A stretch of 34,591 nt of DNA from Paenibacillus agaridevorans. Its GTDB lineage: Bacteria; Bacillota; Bacilli; Paenibacillales; Paenibacillaceae. The DNA lies in contig NZ_BDQX01000039.1 of the NCBI RefSeq assembly GCF_003112455.1, positions 1 to 34,591 on the forward strand, written 5' to 3'. A program made the position numbers and the translations under genes. The notes below the pieces were generated by a model. It did not search any database and was not told where the DNA came from. It worked only from the letters and a program-made list of their open reading frames with translations. How positions within the stretch are numbered: position 1 is the stretch's first letter; the number at the start of each line of letters is the position of its first letter. This document shows, one piece after another, positions 7,998 through 16,209 of this stretch.

Positions 7998-8914
7998 GCT
8001 TGCCTGCTCCTTCCTTGAATGCTGTACATGATGATCGACAAGGACGCCAATACAATGAACATAAGCACACCCATCGCAGAAGCTCTGCCATAATTCAAAT
8101 TCGTAAACGCCTCATTAATAATTTGATACATATATGTCAATGTAGCATTGTTAGGTCCGCCGCCCGTTAAAGCCATATGCGTCAGGAAACCTTGCGACGT
8201 TCCAATCAACTGCAAAATAAATAACAAAATGTACAAATGGCGAATGCCAGGAATCGTAATATAACGAATACGCTGCAGCACGCCGGCCCCGTCCATTTCT
8301 GCCGCTTCGTACAAATCTTTCGGAATGCTTACAATCCCCGCCAAATAAATAAGCGCGGCTGTACCAAATGACTGCCATGTCTCCGCAATTACAATCGATA
8401 TCATCGCCATGCTTTTGTCCGTAAGCCATAGAATCTGCTGGCTGCCGAACCATGAAATAATCTGATTGGCCGGGCCAAGCGGATCATACAGCCATTGCCA
8501 CATCCCGTATAATACAACAGCAGGCACAATATTGGGCAAGTACACAATTAAGCGCATCGCCCCTTTAAACCATCTCAGTTCCGACACAGCAATAGATACG
8601 ATGCTCGGCACCCAAAAACCAATCAGAATACATAAAAGCATATAATAAAGCGTATTAAGAACGGATTTTGCAAGCATGCTACTGGCAAAAATGTCGCGAT
8701 AGTTATCAAAACCCACAAAGCTGTTACCTTTCACAAAATCAACATTCATAAAGCTGTAAAAGATCCCCTTTACTATCGGCGTCCACAAAAATACACAGAA
8801 CACAGCGATTGCCGGCAATATAAACGCAAGCCCCCAGCCATAATCCTTAAGCTTTCTGCGCCAGGATTGAGCTGTTTGCTGTATTGTCTGATCCTTAAAC
8901 TGCATTTGCAACAA
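7994..8914 (-). CDS. Carbohydrate ABC transporter permease, MalF/UgpA/LplB type
   Basis: Inner-membrane permease of 306 residues with six transmembrane segments (first near GWGLAFILPAIAVFCVFLW). The EAA loop is LYEAAEMDGAGVLQRIRYITIPG (about residues 205-227). MTGGGPNNAT-like wording near the C-terminus (ALTGGGPNNATLTYMY) is characteristic of CUT1 sugar permeases. The reading frame can start at a TTG (8914 or 8911) or the ATG at 8905; upstream GGAAGGGGGCGAGG suits any of them. The start lies inside the last codons of a 38-codon leader ORF, so initiation is probably coupled to it. Confidence 0.9.
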   Translation of the reverse strand: MLQMQFKDQTIQQTAQSWRRKLKDYGWGLAFILPAIAVFCVFLWTPIVKGIFYSFMNVDFVKGNSFVGFDNYRDIFASSMLAKSVLNTLYYMLLCILIGFWVPSIVSIAVSELRWFKGAMRLIVYLPNIVPAVVLYGMWQWLYDPLGPANQIISWFGSQQILWLTDKSMAMISIVIAETWQSFGTAALIYLAGIVSIPKDLYEAAEMDGAGVLQRIRYITIPGIRHLYILLFILQLIGTSQGFLTHMALTGGGPNNATLTYMYQIINEAFTNLNYGRASAMGVLMFIVLASLSIIMYSIQGRSRQA

Positions 8915-9011
8915 CCTCGCCCCCTTCCTTCATTGCCGCTGCCATCCCCGGATCCTGGGATGCGGCTGCGGCTTTCATCTCTTGATTTCGTTGCTGTTCT
9001 CTCATCGTCAT
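8895..9011 (-). CDS. 38-residue leader ORF upstream of the permease genes
   Basis: Minus-strand ORF of 38 codons. It begins ATGACGATGAGAGAACAG at 9011 behind an excellent ribosome binding site (AAAGGAGGGAGTG, 9024-9012) and ends with TAA at 8897-8895. The product starts MTMREQQRNQEMKAAAASQD and is rich in Ala, Met, Gln and Glu, with no membrane segment. Its 3' end overlaps the permease start region, so it could be a coupling leader or a real small protein. It is the first ORF after the terminator behind the SLH enzyme. I do not recognise a family. Confidence 0.5.
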   Translation of the reverse strand: MTMREQQRNQEMKAAAASQDPGMAAAMKEGGEVVANAV

Positions 9012-9094
9012 CACTCCCTCCTTTAGTATAGAAGGACTGGACGAAGTTCCCCATGATGACTCCTCCGCATTTTGTGATCAATCCTCTGCAACTT

Positions 9095-9135
9095 AAAAAC
9101 AGTCCAACAAGCAGATTTCTCTGCTCATTGGACTG
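9095..9135 (-). terminator. Intrinsic terminator after the SLH enzyme gene
   Basis: CAGTCCAA (9100-9107) pairs with TTGGACTG (9128-9135), enclosing an inner GCAGA/CTCTGC arm. On the minus strand the stem is followed by five T residues (9099-9095). It lies about 35 bases after the SLH gene and separates it from the permease operon, which then needs readthrough or its own promoter; I see no convincing promoter in 9025-9094. Confidence 0.75.
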
Positions 9136-9181
9136 CTCTGTTTCCTACTCAGCCATACTGCTCTGTTTCCTACTCAGCCAT
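9132..9181. repeat. 25-bp perfect tandem duplication over the SLH gene stop codon
   Basis: The 25-base unit ACTGCTCTGTTTCCTACTCA plus GCCAT occurs twice without any difference (9132-9156 and 9157-9181). Copy two contains the last codons and TAG stop of the SLH gene; copy one repeats the same Met-Ala-Glu-stop coding just downstream. It looks like a recent slippage or replication duplication and leaves the protein unchanged. Confidence 0.95.
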
Positions 9182-12100
9182 ACGCTCCATAAGTCTTACC
9201 GCTATGATCGCAGCTTCCGCACGAGTCACTACTCCTGACGCGGAGAAGCGATTGCTGGCGCGACCTTGCAGCAAGCCATCCTTCACTGCCGCCGAGATGT
9301 AGCTTCTCGCCCATGCCGGAATGCTTGCATCGTCAGCAAAGCCGGTATGCTCACTCTCTCCTATCGGCAAGTTCGCCGCTTTCGCCAGTATAACGGACAT
9401 TTCGGCGCGAGATATCCCCTCGCCTGGACGGAAGCTTCCATCCGTATAACCTGTCAACCAACCAGCTTGAACGACTCTAGCGATGCTCGCCTTCGCCCAT
9501 GCTCCGATCTTCGCCTGATCGGTAAAGCTGATCTCATCTCCATCGCCTGCCGGCTGCAGCGCTCTATCCAGCATCACAATCAGCTCTTGACGACTGACAG
9601 ATTGATCGGGATGGAAGGTCTGATCGGAATAGCCTTGTACAATGTTAAACTGCACGGCCTTCTCGATCTCAGCCTGGCCCCAATGTCCGTTTACATCGGT
9701 AAAGCTCGGCTTATTCGGGTCAGTCTCCGCACCCTCCTGATCATCAGCAAATACAGCGTAGATGCCAAGCTGCTTTAGCTCAGCCGAAATTATGCCATCC
9801 TTTACTGTGCCGCCTATCTTGGTCCACAGCTTGTTCTCAGCATCATAGTGCCAAATCTCCGCTGTCTGACCATTGCCCAGCTTGGCCGGATCGAATGCAA
9901 TACTCATAACAGAAGGCTTCTGCAATGGTACGTCTGGTTTGCTGCTCATTTCAAAAACAGGGCTTAACAGCTGCCGCTCCGCTTCAACCAGACTTACAGC
10001 ATCCTTCAATTCTGCTATCGTCAGCTTCGTTGCCCTATTCGTCGAGCCTGAAGGAATTACCAGTTGAACCCGTTTCCCCAGACCGACCTCGCCTGACTCT
10101 CCAGCCGGTAGGTACAGCTCGCCAGATGTGGATACATTCGTGCCGGGCGCATATTCTCCGGGAGAGATTGGCGGATTGACATCCTTCTTATCAATGGTAA
10201 TTGTCACGGTAGCGGTATTCGAATATTCATACCCGTCATAGACGTGGAACGTAAATGTATCCTCGCCTGATGCCGAAAAAACTGGTTTATATTCAAATTC
10301 GCCCGTCGAGCTGTCCACAATGGTGGCGGTTCCTTGCAAACCGTTATCTACCAACTCATAATGAACCGTTGTTCCTTCATCATGCTCAGCTTCTAGAACC
10401 CCTTGAATAGCTGTACCCGCTACAGCTTTATAATCCGCAGACTTCGCAACCGGGGCTGACCACGCCGCTTGATCGAACAGCCACTGCATCGTTCTATACA
10501 AGCTTGGCTTTTTCTCAAGCCCGATGCCGGATGCCCACTCGATCCAGCCTTTTCTGCCGGTACCGTCATTGTCATTGACAAGCAAGGAGAAATGTATGCC
10601 GTCAGGCTGATTGTATTTTATTGGAGCCAGCTCGGACCATGGAAGCGCCAGTTCATAAATCGTCAGCTTCTGCTCCTCATCTCGTGAAATTTGCAACTGT
10701 CCATTCGTCACAGGTCCTCTTGCAACTCCTGTCGGAGCAATCCAGCGATAGATTTGCGGTCCTTTGGCGGTATCGGAGATCCCATATTCGTACCATTGCG
10801 AGGTGCTGCCCGGCACACCTTGCGCGATAGCAAATTGTATGCTATCGTTTTTCCATATTTCCGCTCCTTCGGCTTGGTAGGCATGCGCGTCATCCGACAA
10901 TTTCGCAGTCAAATAAAAATGATCGCGATCATAATGTAACCAGAATTGTCCATCGAGATCAGACTCGCCTAAATAATTAGTCATATGGACCGTACCTTTG
11001 GATAAGTGGATCGTGGGCACCGCAGCCTCTATACCTTGATCCAACCCGCCATCCACTTTAATGGTCTGGGCTAGGACAGGGTTAAAATCAAACTTGCCTT
11101 CGTACTCAAACGGCTCTACCTGTTCAAAGTCAACCTTGATTCGTACAGGGTAACTTTCCTCCGGATTCAAAACATCCAATGCTACGCTTACAACAGTGGT
11201 TCCATCCCGCTGAACGATAACCTTATCCGTCTTAGCCCCTTGCTGATCTCCAAGTTGCCAGTCGACCCTATTGATAACAAGCTCATTTTGTTTGGAAAAA
11301 TTTTTTATTTGCAGCTCGATCGTCTTCTGCTCCGAATCCTTGCTCCCCCATGCAGGATAAACCTTCACCTCGTAGGGATGCAGCGACTGTATGACATGTT
11401 GCAGCTTGCCTATTCTTCTCCCTTCATCCTCCAGGTAGCCAGTCAGTATTCGTGAGCCAGTCTTGGCAATAGTCGTCTGCTGCAACGGTTGCTTCGTTTG
11501 CTGACCGCCTGCGGCTTCCACCTCATATACATGAGCTTCAAATGTAAACTTTACCTTAGCCGGAACGGCGCCTGCGTTATTCATTTGCAGCGTTAAGGCT
11601 ACTCCCTCTCCCGCAACAACCGATTCGCCAAAAATGGAGAACATCGAAGACTTGGCAATGCCCTTAATCGCACCCTTTATATAATGCGCCTCGCCAGACA
11701 AGGTTAGAAATACTTTTCCTTGATAGGGCGAATACGTTTCGGTATTTCCCATCATATCTGTGATTTGAATCGGATCGTCCGTTTCAATGGCTGTCTGGAG
11801 CGGCTCATTAGACCAAACAACGCGTAGCTCCTCGCCAGACTTGTTGAATTTATAGCTAAATATATCCGTCCCGGCATATTCCTGCTCGACAAACGTTGCC
11901 TGAACCAGCTCTCTTGTCATAACAGAATAGGAGGCATAGGACGGTTTAGGAGTAAACGCTCCTCGCTCATCCTCTCGATTCCGAAGCATGCCAAGGTGAT
12001 GCTCATAATAATCCTCTTGCATACCGTCATTCATTAAGTCGTACCAAAAAACCTTCTCCACGCCTTCCCCAAGCGCCTGCACGTAAGTACGGACAACATA

Positions 12101-14260
12101 ATTGGCTTGCATGTTTTCCGGAATGCCGATGCTTGCTTTGGTCGGCCAGCCGATCTCGGTGTACCAAATTGGTTTTTCTTGCCCATTGTTGTACTTGCGC
12201 ATCAGCTCCTGCGTACTGCGAACAGCTTGAATCATGCCATCCGGCGGACGCTGGCTTTGGTAAGGGTGTATGGATACCACATCCATATAATTTAACCCGC
12301 CCAGCTTAAATACTTCCTCGATCCAATCCAAAGGAGTGCCTGCTGTTGCCATGCCAACAACCGTCACATCCGGACGAACCGCTTTTATTTTCTCGTAAGT
12401 CGTTTTCAGCATTTCATAGTAGCTGTCCGGCCGAGAACCGGCTATTCCGTTTCCTCTGGACCCAAAGCTGCCGTTAAACTCATTATATACCTCTATCGAT
12501 TCAATCTGATTCCCATACAAATCCAGTAAGGCAACGCCGTAATTGGCATATCCTTCGCGCCCTTCATTCGTATACGGCGTGCTGTTCTGATCATAGAAAG
12601 GATTGGTATAATTCAAAATAATAAAGGGTTTCAGATCATCCTCTAGCGTTCGCTTCATGAATGCATCCCGATTGGCTGGCTTTCGATATTTCCCTTTCTC
12701 ATATTCCAGCGACTCCCATGTAATTTCATCACGGAAGTTTTTGGCCCCTGCGCGTCGAATCAGCTTGCTTAACTCCGTGCTCCATCCTTCCTTCACCCAC
12801 GCCAGATGCGTTGAAATGCCGAAAGGCGAATCCTCCGCCAATGTCGGGTCTTCCGCAGACAGTCGCGCCAGAGACACTTCTGTTTCAGCAATCGGTAGTC
12901 CATCCTTTTCTGCCTGGATCGTCACCGTATAATAACCGTAGCTTTGCAAAGGGATTGTCAGATCCAGCAAATGATCATGAACAGACTCGCTGCCCTCCAG
13001 CACCTCCTGCTCCAAATGATCGTATACGCTCCAGTGCACTGTAGAGCCCTGCGTTGCTACTTGCAAAGTAACCGGTTCATTATCCAGAAAAATATTGCCG
13101 AGCTGCGTTTGTTGAACAGACAGCTCCGGAAATTCAGACGTCATCTCAACCTGATCGATCCAAATGTCTCCGCTTAGCTTTCCATTTACGAAGCTGGATT
13201 GTTCCATTAACACCTCGACACGCTGCACGGGATCATGCCACTTCTGATCATTTGCTCCGCCAAAGGAGAAATAATCCCTTCCGCCATTAAACTTTAAAAC
13301 CTCCACCTTGGCCCATTGCCCATTGGGCGTAAGGGTCACCTTCTGCTGATGCACCTGGCCAGAGCCATCCTTAATACGCAAAGTCACCCATTGCGCATCC
13401 GAGGTTTTGGCCCAAAACTCCAGCTTTTTTAATGCAATCGACGGCAAATCTCTCCCTAACGACAGATATTTGCCGCCGTTACTGAAGTCGCCGGATAACT
13501 TGCCGGAGTAGACACCTGACTTTACCTGAGCAGAATCGCGAATAAATTCGCCATTGGCGCCCGGAAACTCCATGCCAAATGCAAGCTCCCACAAATCAAT
13601 CGTACGATCGAAGCTGCCGACTTCCGACTTCCACAGCTCTTGCTGCGGTTCTGCCATAACCTTAATATCATCAATCCAAACGGTACCGCCCATTTTCCCG
13701 CCTGTTAACCGCGATTTTTCCAATAGAAACTCCATTCGGTCAGCAGGCCCGTTCCATACACCCGGCGTACCCGAACCAAAGGACAAATAACCCAATCCAC
13801 GGTCAAACTCCGTCACGTCAACCGTCTGCCAATCCTCCGTCGCTTGCAGTTCGATCGTCTGTTGATGGACTTGTCCCTTCGCGTCCTTTAATCGAATCGT
13901 TATTTTATTGATATCCGATGTTTTGATTCGAAAAGACAAGCTCTTCATATCAACCGGCAAAAAGCCCCGGGAAAGCACAACAAACTTTCCTCCCGCTTCA
14001 AAGTTTCCGGAAAGCTTGCCGGAATATGTCCCTTCGGAAGACTCGTTTCCATCCCGGACAAAACTGCCTTGCGCGCCTGCTCCATCTCCAAGCCCGAACT
14101 GCCATACCTCCTCATCCGTTTCAAACCCGCTGATTTGCACCTCTTCCAGCTGTTCTGCCGCGTATGCCCGGAATGCTGCAGCATCCATAAAAGGATTTAT
14201 AAGCACGGTACAAAGCAGCATTACAATCAGTACAAGAGATCGTTGTTTTTTTCCCGCCAA
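9170..14260 (-). CDS. Giant SLH-anchored multidomain glycoside hydrolase (clan GH-A-like)
   Basis: Secreted cell-surface enzyme of about 1,696 residues. Order: signal peptide (1-35); two similar carbohydrate-binding beta-sandwich repeats (about 40-210 and 220-380); an Ig-like segment; a GH-A-type TIM barrel (about 480-820) with likely acid/base Glu594 (VYNEFNG) and nucleophile Glu702 (WYTEIGWPT); beta-sandwich modules; a CBM9-like domain (about 1115-1300); a Big_9-type Ig domain; a ZU5-like region; and three SLH domains (about 1517-1696) that bind the wall polymer. The barrel looks nearest GH39/GH5-like families, but I cannot fix the family or substrate. The best start is the TTG at 14260, eight bases after AAGGAG; a GTG at 14269 lacks spacing. 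It lies downstream of the YesM/YesN pair, which probably controls it. Confidence 0.85.
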   Translation of the reverse strand: MAGKKQRSLVLIVMLLCTVLINPFMDAAAFRAYAAEQLEEVQISGFETDEEVWQFGLGDGAGAQGSFVRDGNESSEGTYSGKLSGNFEAGGKFVVLSRGFLPVDMKSLSFRIKTSDINKITIRLKDAKGQVHQQTIELQATEDWQTVDVTEFDRGLGYLSFGSGTPGVWNGPADRMEFLLEKSRLTGGKMGGTVWIDDIKVMAEPQQELWKSEVGSFDRTIDLWELAFGMEFPGANGEFIRDSAQVKSGVYSGKLSGDFSNGGKYLSLGRDLPSIALKKLEFWAKTSDAQWVTLRIKDGSGQVHQQKVTLTPNGQWAKVEVLKFNGGRDYFSFGGANDQKWHDPVQRVEVLMEQSSFVNGKLSGDIWIDQVEMTSEFPELSVQQTQLGNIFLDNEPVTLQVATQGSTVHWSVYDHLEQEVLEGSESVHDHLLDLTIPLQSYGYYTVTIQAEKDGLPIAETEVSLARLSAEDPTLAEDSPFGISTHLAWVKEGWSTELSKLIRRAGAKNFRDEITWESLEYEKGKYRKPANRDAFMKRTLEDDLKPFIILNYTNPFYDQNSTPYTNEGREGYANYGVALLDLYGNQIESIEVYNEFNGSFGSRGNGIAGSRPDSYYEMLKTTYEKIKAVRPDVTVVGMATAGTPLDWIEEVFKLGGLNYMDVVSIHPYQSQRPPDGMIQAVRSTQELMRKYNNGQEKPIWYTEIGWPTKASIGIPENMQANYVVRTYVQALGEGVEKVFWYDLMNDGMQEDYYEHHLGMLRNREDERGAFTPKPSYASYSVMTRELVQATFVEQEYAGTDIFSYKFNKSGEELRVVWSNEPLQTAIETDDPIQITDMMGNTETYSPYQGKVFLTLSGEAHYIKGAIKGIAKSSMFSIFGESVVAGEGVALTLQMNNAGAVPAKVKFTFEAHVYEVEAAGGQQTKQPLQQTTIAKTGSRILTGYLEDEGRRIGKLQHVIQSLHPYEVKVYPAWGSKDSEQKTIELQIKNFSKQNELVINRVDWQLGDQQGAKTDKVIVQRDGTTVVSVALDVLNPEESYPVRIKVDFEQVEPFEYEGKFDFNPVLAQTIKVDGGLDQGIEAAVPTIHLSKGTVHMTNYLGESDLDGQFWLHYDRDHFYLTAKLSDDAHAYQAEGAEIWKNDSIQFAIAQGVPGSTSQWYEYGISDTAKGPQIYRWIAPTGVARGPVTNGQLQISRDEEQKLTIYELALPWSELAPIKYNQPDGIHFSLLVNDNDGTGRKGWIEWASGIGLEKKPSLYRTMQWLFDQAAWSAPVAKSADYKAVAGTAIQGVLEAEHDEGTTVHYELVDNGLQGTATIVDSSTGEFEYKPVFSASGEDTFTFHVYDGYEYSNTATVTITIDKKDVNPPISPGEYAPGTNVSTSGELYLPAGESGEVGLGKRVQLVIPSGSTNRATKLTIAELKDAVSLVEAERQLLSPVFEMSSKPDVPLQKPSVMSIAFDPAKLGNGQTAEIWHYDAENKLWTKIGGTVKDGIISAELKQLGIYAVFADDQEGAETDPNKPSFTDVNGHWGQAEIEKAVQFNIVQGYSDQTFHPDQSVSRQELIVMLDRALQPAGDGDEISFTDQAKIGAWAKASIARVVQAGWLTGYTDGSFRPGEGISRAEMSVILAKAANLPIGESEHTGFADDASIPAWARSYISAAVKDGLLQGRASNRFSASGVVTRAEAAIIAVRLMERMAE

Positions 14261-14301
14261 AACGTTCACTCCTTCATCGATTTATCATTGCCAGCTTTTA
14301 T

Positions 14302-14315
14302 TGTAAGCGCTGCCG
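14302..14315. promoter_or_regulatory. Possible catabolite-responsive element (cre)
   Basis: TGTAAGCGCTGCCG matches 12 of 14 positions of the Bacillus CcpA consensus TGWAANCGNTNWCA, including the central CG. It lies about 42 bases upstream of the SLH enzyme start and just downstream of a weak -10-like TATAAC (14322-14317), where CcpA binding would block transcription. The call rests on the match and position only. Confidence 0.4.
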
Positions 14316-14367
14316 AGTTATAAACCGATGATCTCTTCTAAGAAAACTGTGTACTATCCTCCGCAAC

Positions 14368-16194
14368 TTAAGTAGTATGAAACTTACTTACCTGGACCGG
14401 TTTCTCCTTTCCTTGTTGTGTATAAACAAGCTGCTCCAGCTCTTCCAGCTTATATAGCTTAGGGAGACGGATAATAGCCCTTAAGCCCCCTTCTTCGCGC
14501 AGCTCATAAAAAAGTCCGTAAGACGGTCCGAATCTCAGCTGTATACGTTTATTTACATTGCGAATGCCAAAACCCTGATCCGCATCCGCCTTGCTTGATA
14601 GATTACTTTCCAATTTTTTTAAATCTACAGGCCGAAAGCCGTTGTCCTCTACTAAAATCCGCACCTCATCCGCCGCCTCTTTAATCCGAACGTAAACTTC
14701 CCCTTCTCCATCCATTTTTCCTACGCCATGCAAAATACTGTTTTCCACCAGCGGCTGAATAATGACTTTAGGCAGCAAACAATGTTCGACAGCAGAATCA
14801 ACCACAATGCTAAATTGAAAAGAATGGTCGTATCTTTTCTCTTGCAAATGCAAATAGGCCTCCACATGCTCGCGTTCCTCGCGAACATGAATCAACTCCT
14901 TGCCGCGGCTTAATCCAATCCGCAATACGGTAGACAGATCCCTCACCATCTCCGCTACCTCGGGCACACCGCCCCGGATGCCGTACCAGTAGACGGAATC
15001 CAATGTGTTGTACAGCAAATGCGGCGTTATCTGAGAATGCAGCAGAATCAATTCCGACTCCTTTTGCTTAATTTCCATTACATATTTTTCTTGCACCAAT
15101 TGATTCAAGCGTTCCGTCATCGCGTAGAAGGAGTTGTAGAACACGCCAATTTCATCCTTGCGTTCCCCTTCCTTGAACCGATCCATTTGTTGACCTGGCT
15201 CATACATGCGAGTGAAAGTGGCAAGCCGTGCCATTGGACGAATAATCGATTTGCCGAAATATAATAAACACAGCAAAATAAACGCAAAATAGCATAGCGC
15301 CGTAATTTTAATAATATCTTGCATCGCCGTATGAGCCCCCAGTACCGCCTTTAACGGAATTTCATATACAAGACGATTCAAATAAAGCGGGCTATCGTGA
15401 TAAACATACATATGACTATTAGTGATCCATACATGGGGCAACAGTTCCTCCCCCTGTTCAGGCAGCACAAAACTGCGGAATTCCGAATGCCCTCCCGCCA
15501 GCACCACTCCATTGTGATCAACAAGAAATTTCCTGGAGTTCTTTGGCAAATTAATACCATTAAGCGCCTCTTGAATCACCGTCTCCATTCCTGTGGCTGC
15601 AATAACATTTTTGGGTTTCCCGCTGGCGGTTAAGTCTGACACAGCCCTTAAATAAGCAAGGGTTTGCTGAGACGTAATCGTAAAGCCTAATTGCTCAATC
15701 GGCCTGATAATGCCAATCCCACCGGCAGCCAAAGCATCCGTCAGCCCGTCCTTCCCTTCTTCATGATCCAGGAAAAACACACCCGAATCGGATATGTCGG
15801 TCGGAGGAGCAAAATAATAATCTGCTACGTTTTGCTCTAACAGAAACAAGGAATACTGCTCCTTGGATGAATACTCCGCCAGCAGCTTCTCTGTAGCTAC
15901 ATATTGCTTGACCCGCTGTTCCTCTGGGATAGTAAGAGGTTTATTCCATTGTTGAATCAAATTGGAACTCATCAATTTTACGGTATTCTGATCGATGGCA
16001 TCCATTACTCGATCAATCGTCGCATGATTTTGTTTGTTGAGCTCCGACAACGCTTTACCGACCTGCTGCTTAATCGCCAAAGCTGCCTGATTGGAGGCGG
16101 CCCAAAAAATAATTAATGCTGGAACAAATATGAATACGACGACGAATAAGATCCCCTTCTTCATCAGATTCATCGTTTTGATTTTACCAAGCAT
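14368..16194 (-). CDS. YesM/LytS-type sensor histidine kinase
   Basis: Membrane sensor kinase of 608 residues. There is one N-terminal transmembrane segment (about 13-33), an extracellular sensing domain of about 260 residues, a second segment (about 297-318), and a HAMP-like linker. The His_kinase domain has phospho-acceptor His in QITPHLLYNTLDS, and the ATPase domain has an N-box (IQPLVENSILHG), VEDNG and GFGIRNVNKRIQL. The usual family motif is QINPHFLYN, so Asn to Thr and Phe to Leu are mild deviations. It pairs with the response regulator 15 bases upstream and should sense an extracellular sugar or the binding-protein complex. Start is supported by GAGGTG seven bases before the ATG. Confidence 0.9.
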   Translation of the reverse strand: MLGKIKTMNLMKKGILFVVVFIFVPALIIFWAASNQAALAIKQQVGKALSELNKQNHATIDRVMDAIDQNTVKLMSSNLIQQWNKPLTIPEEQRVKQYVATEKLLAEYSSKEQYSLFLLEQNVADYYFAPPTDISDSGVFFLDHEEGKDGLTDALAAGGIGIIRPIEQLGFTITSQQTLAYLRAVSDLTASGKPKNVIAATGMETVIQEALNGINLPKNSRKFLVDHNGVVLAGGHSEFRSFVLPEQGEELLPHVWITNSHMYVYHDSPLYLNRLVYEIPLKAVLGAHTAMQDIIKITALCYFAFILLCLLYFGKSIIRPMARLATFTRMYEPGQQMDRFKEGERKDEIGVFYNSFYAMTERLNQLVQEKYVMEIKQKESELILLHSQITPHLLYNTLDSVYWYGIRGGVPEVAEMVRDLSTVLRIGLSRGKELIHVREEREHVEAYLHLQEKRYDHSFQFSIVVDSAVEHCLLPKVIIQPLVENSILHGVGKMDGEGEVYVRIKEAADEVRILVEDNGFRPVDLKKLESNLSSKADADQGFGIRNVNKRIQLRFGPSYGLFYELREEGGLRAIIRLPKLYKLEELEQLVYTQQGKEKPVQVSKFHTT

Positions 16195-16209
16195 GATTTA
16201 ACACCTCAT

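Noticed and set aside
8773..9054. Second minus-strand ORF starting ATGGGGAACTTC behind GGAGGAG
   Set aside because: The ribosome site is tempting, but the frame overlaps both the 38-codon leader and over 130 bases of the permease gene, and its Arg/Gly/Ser-rich product looks like an out-of-frame translation.
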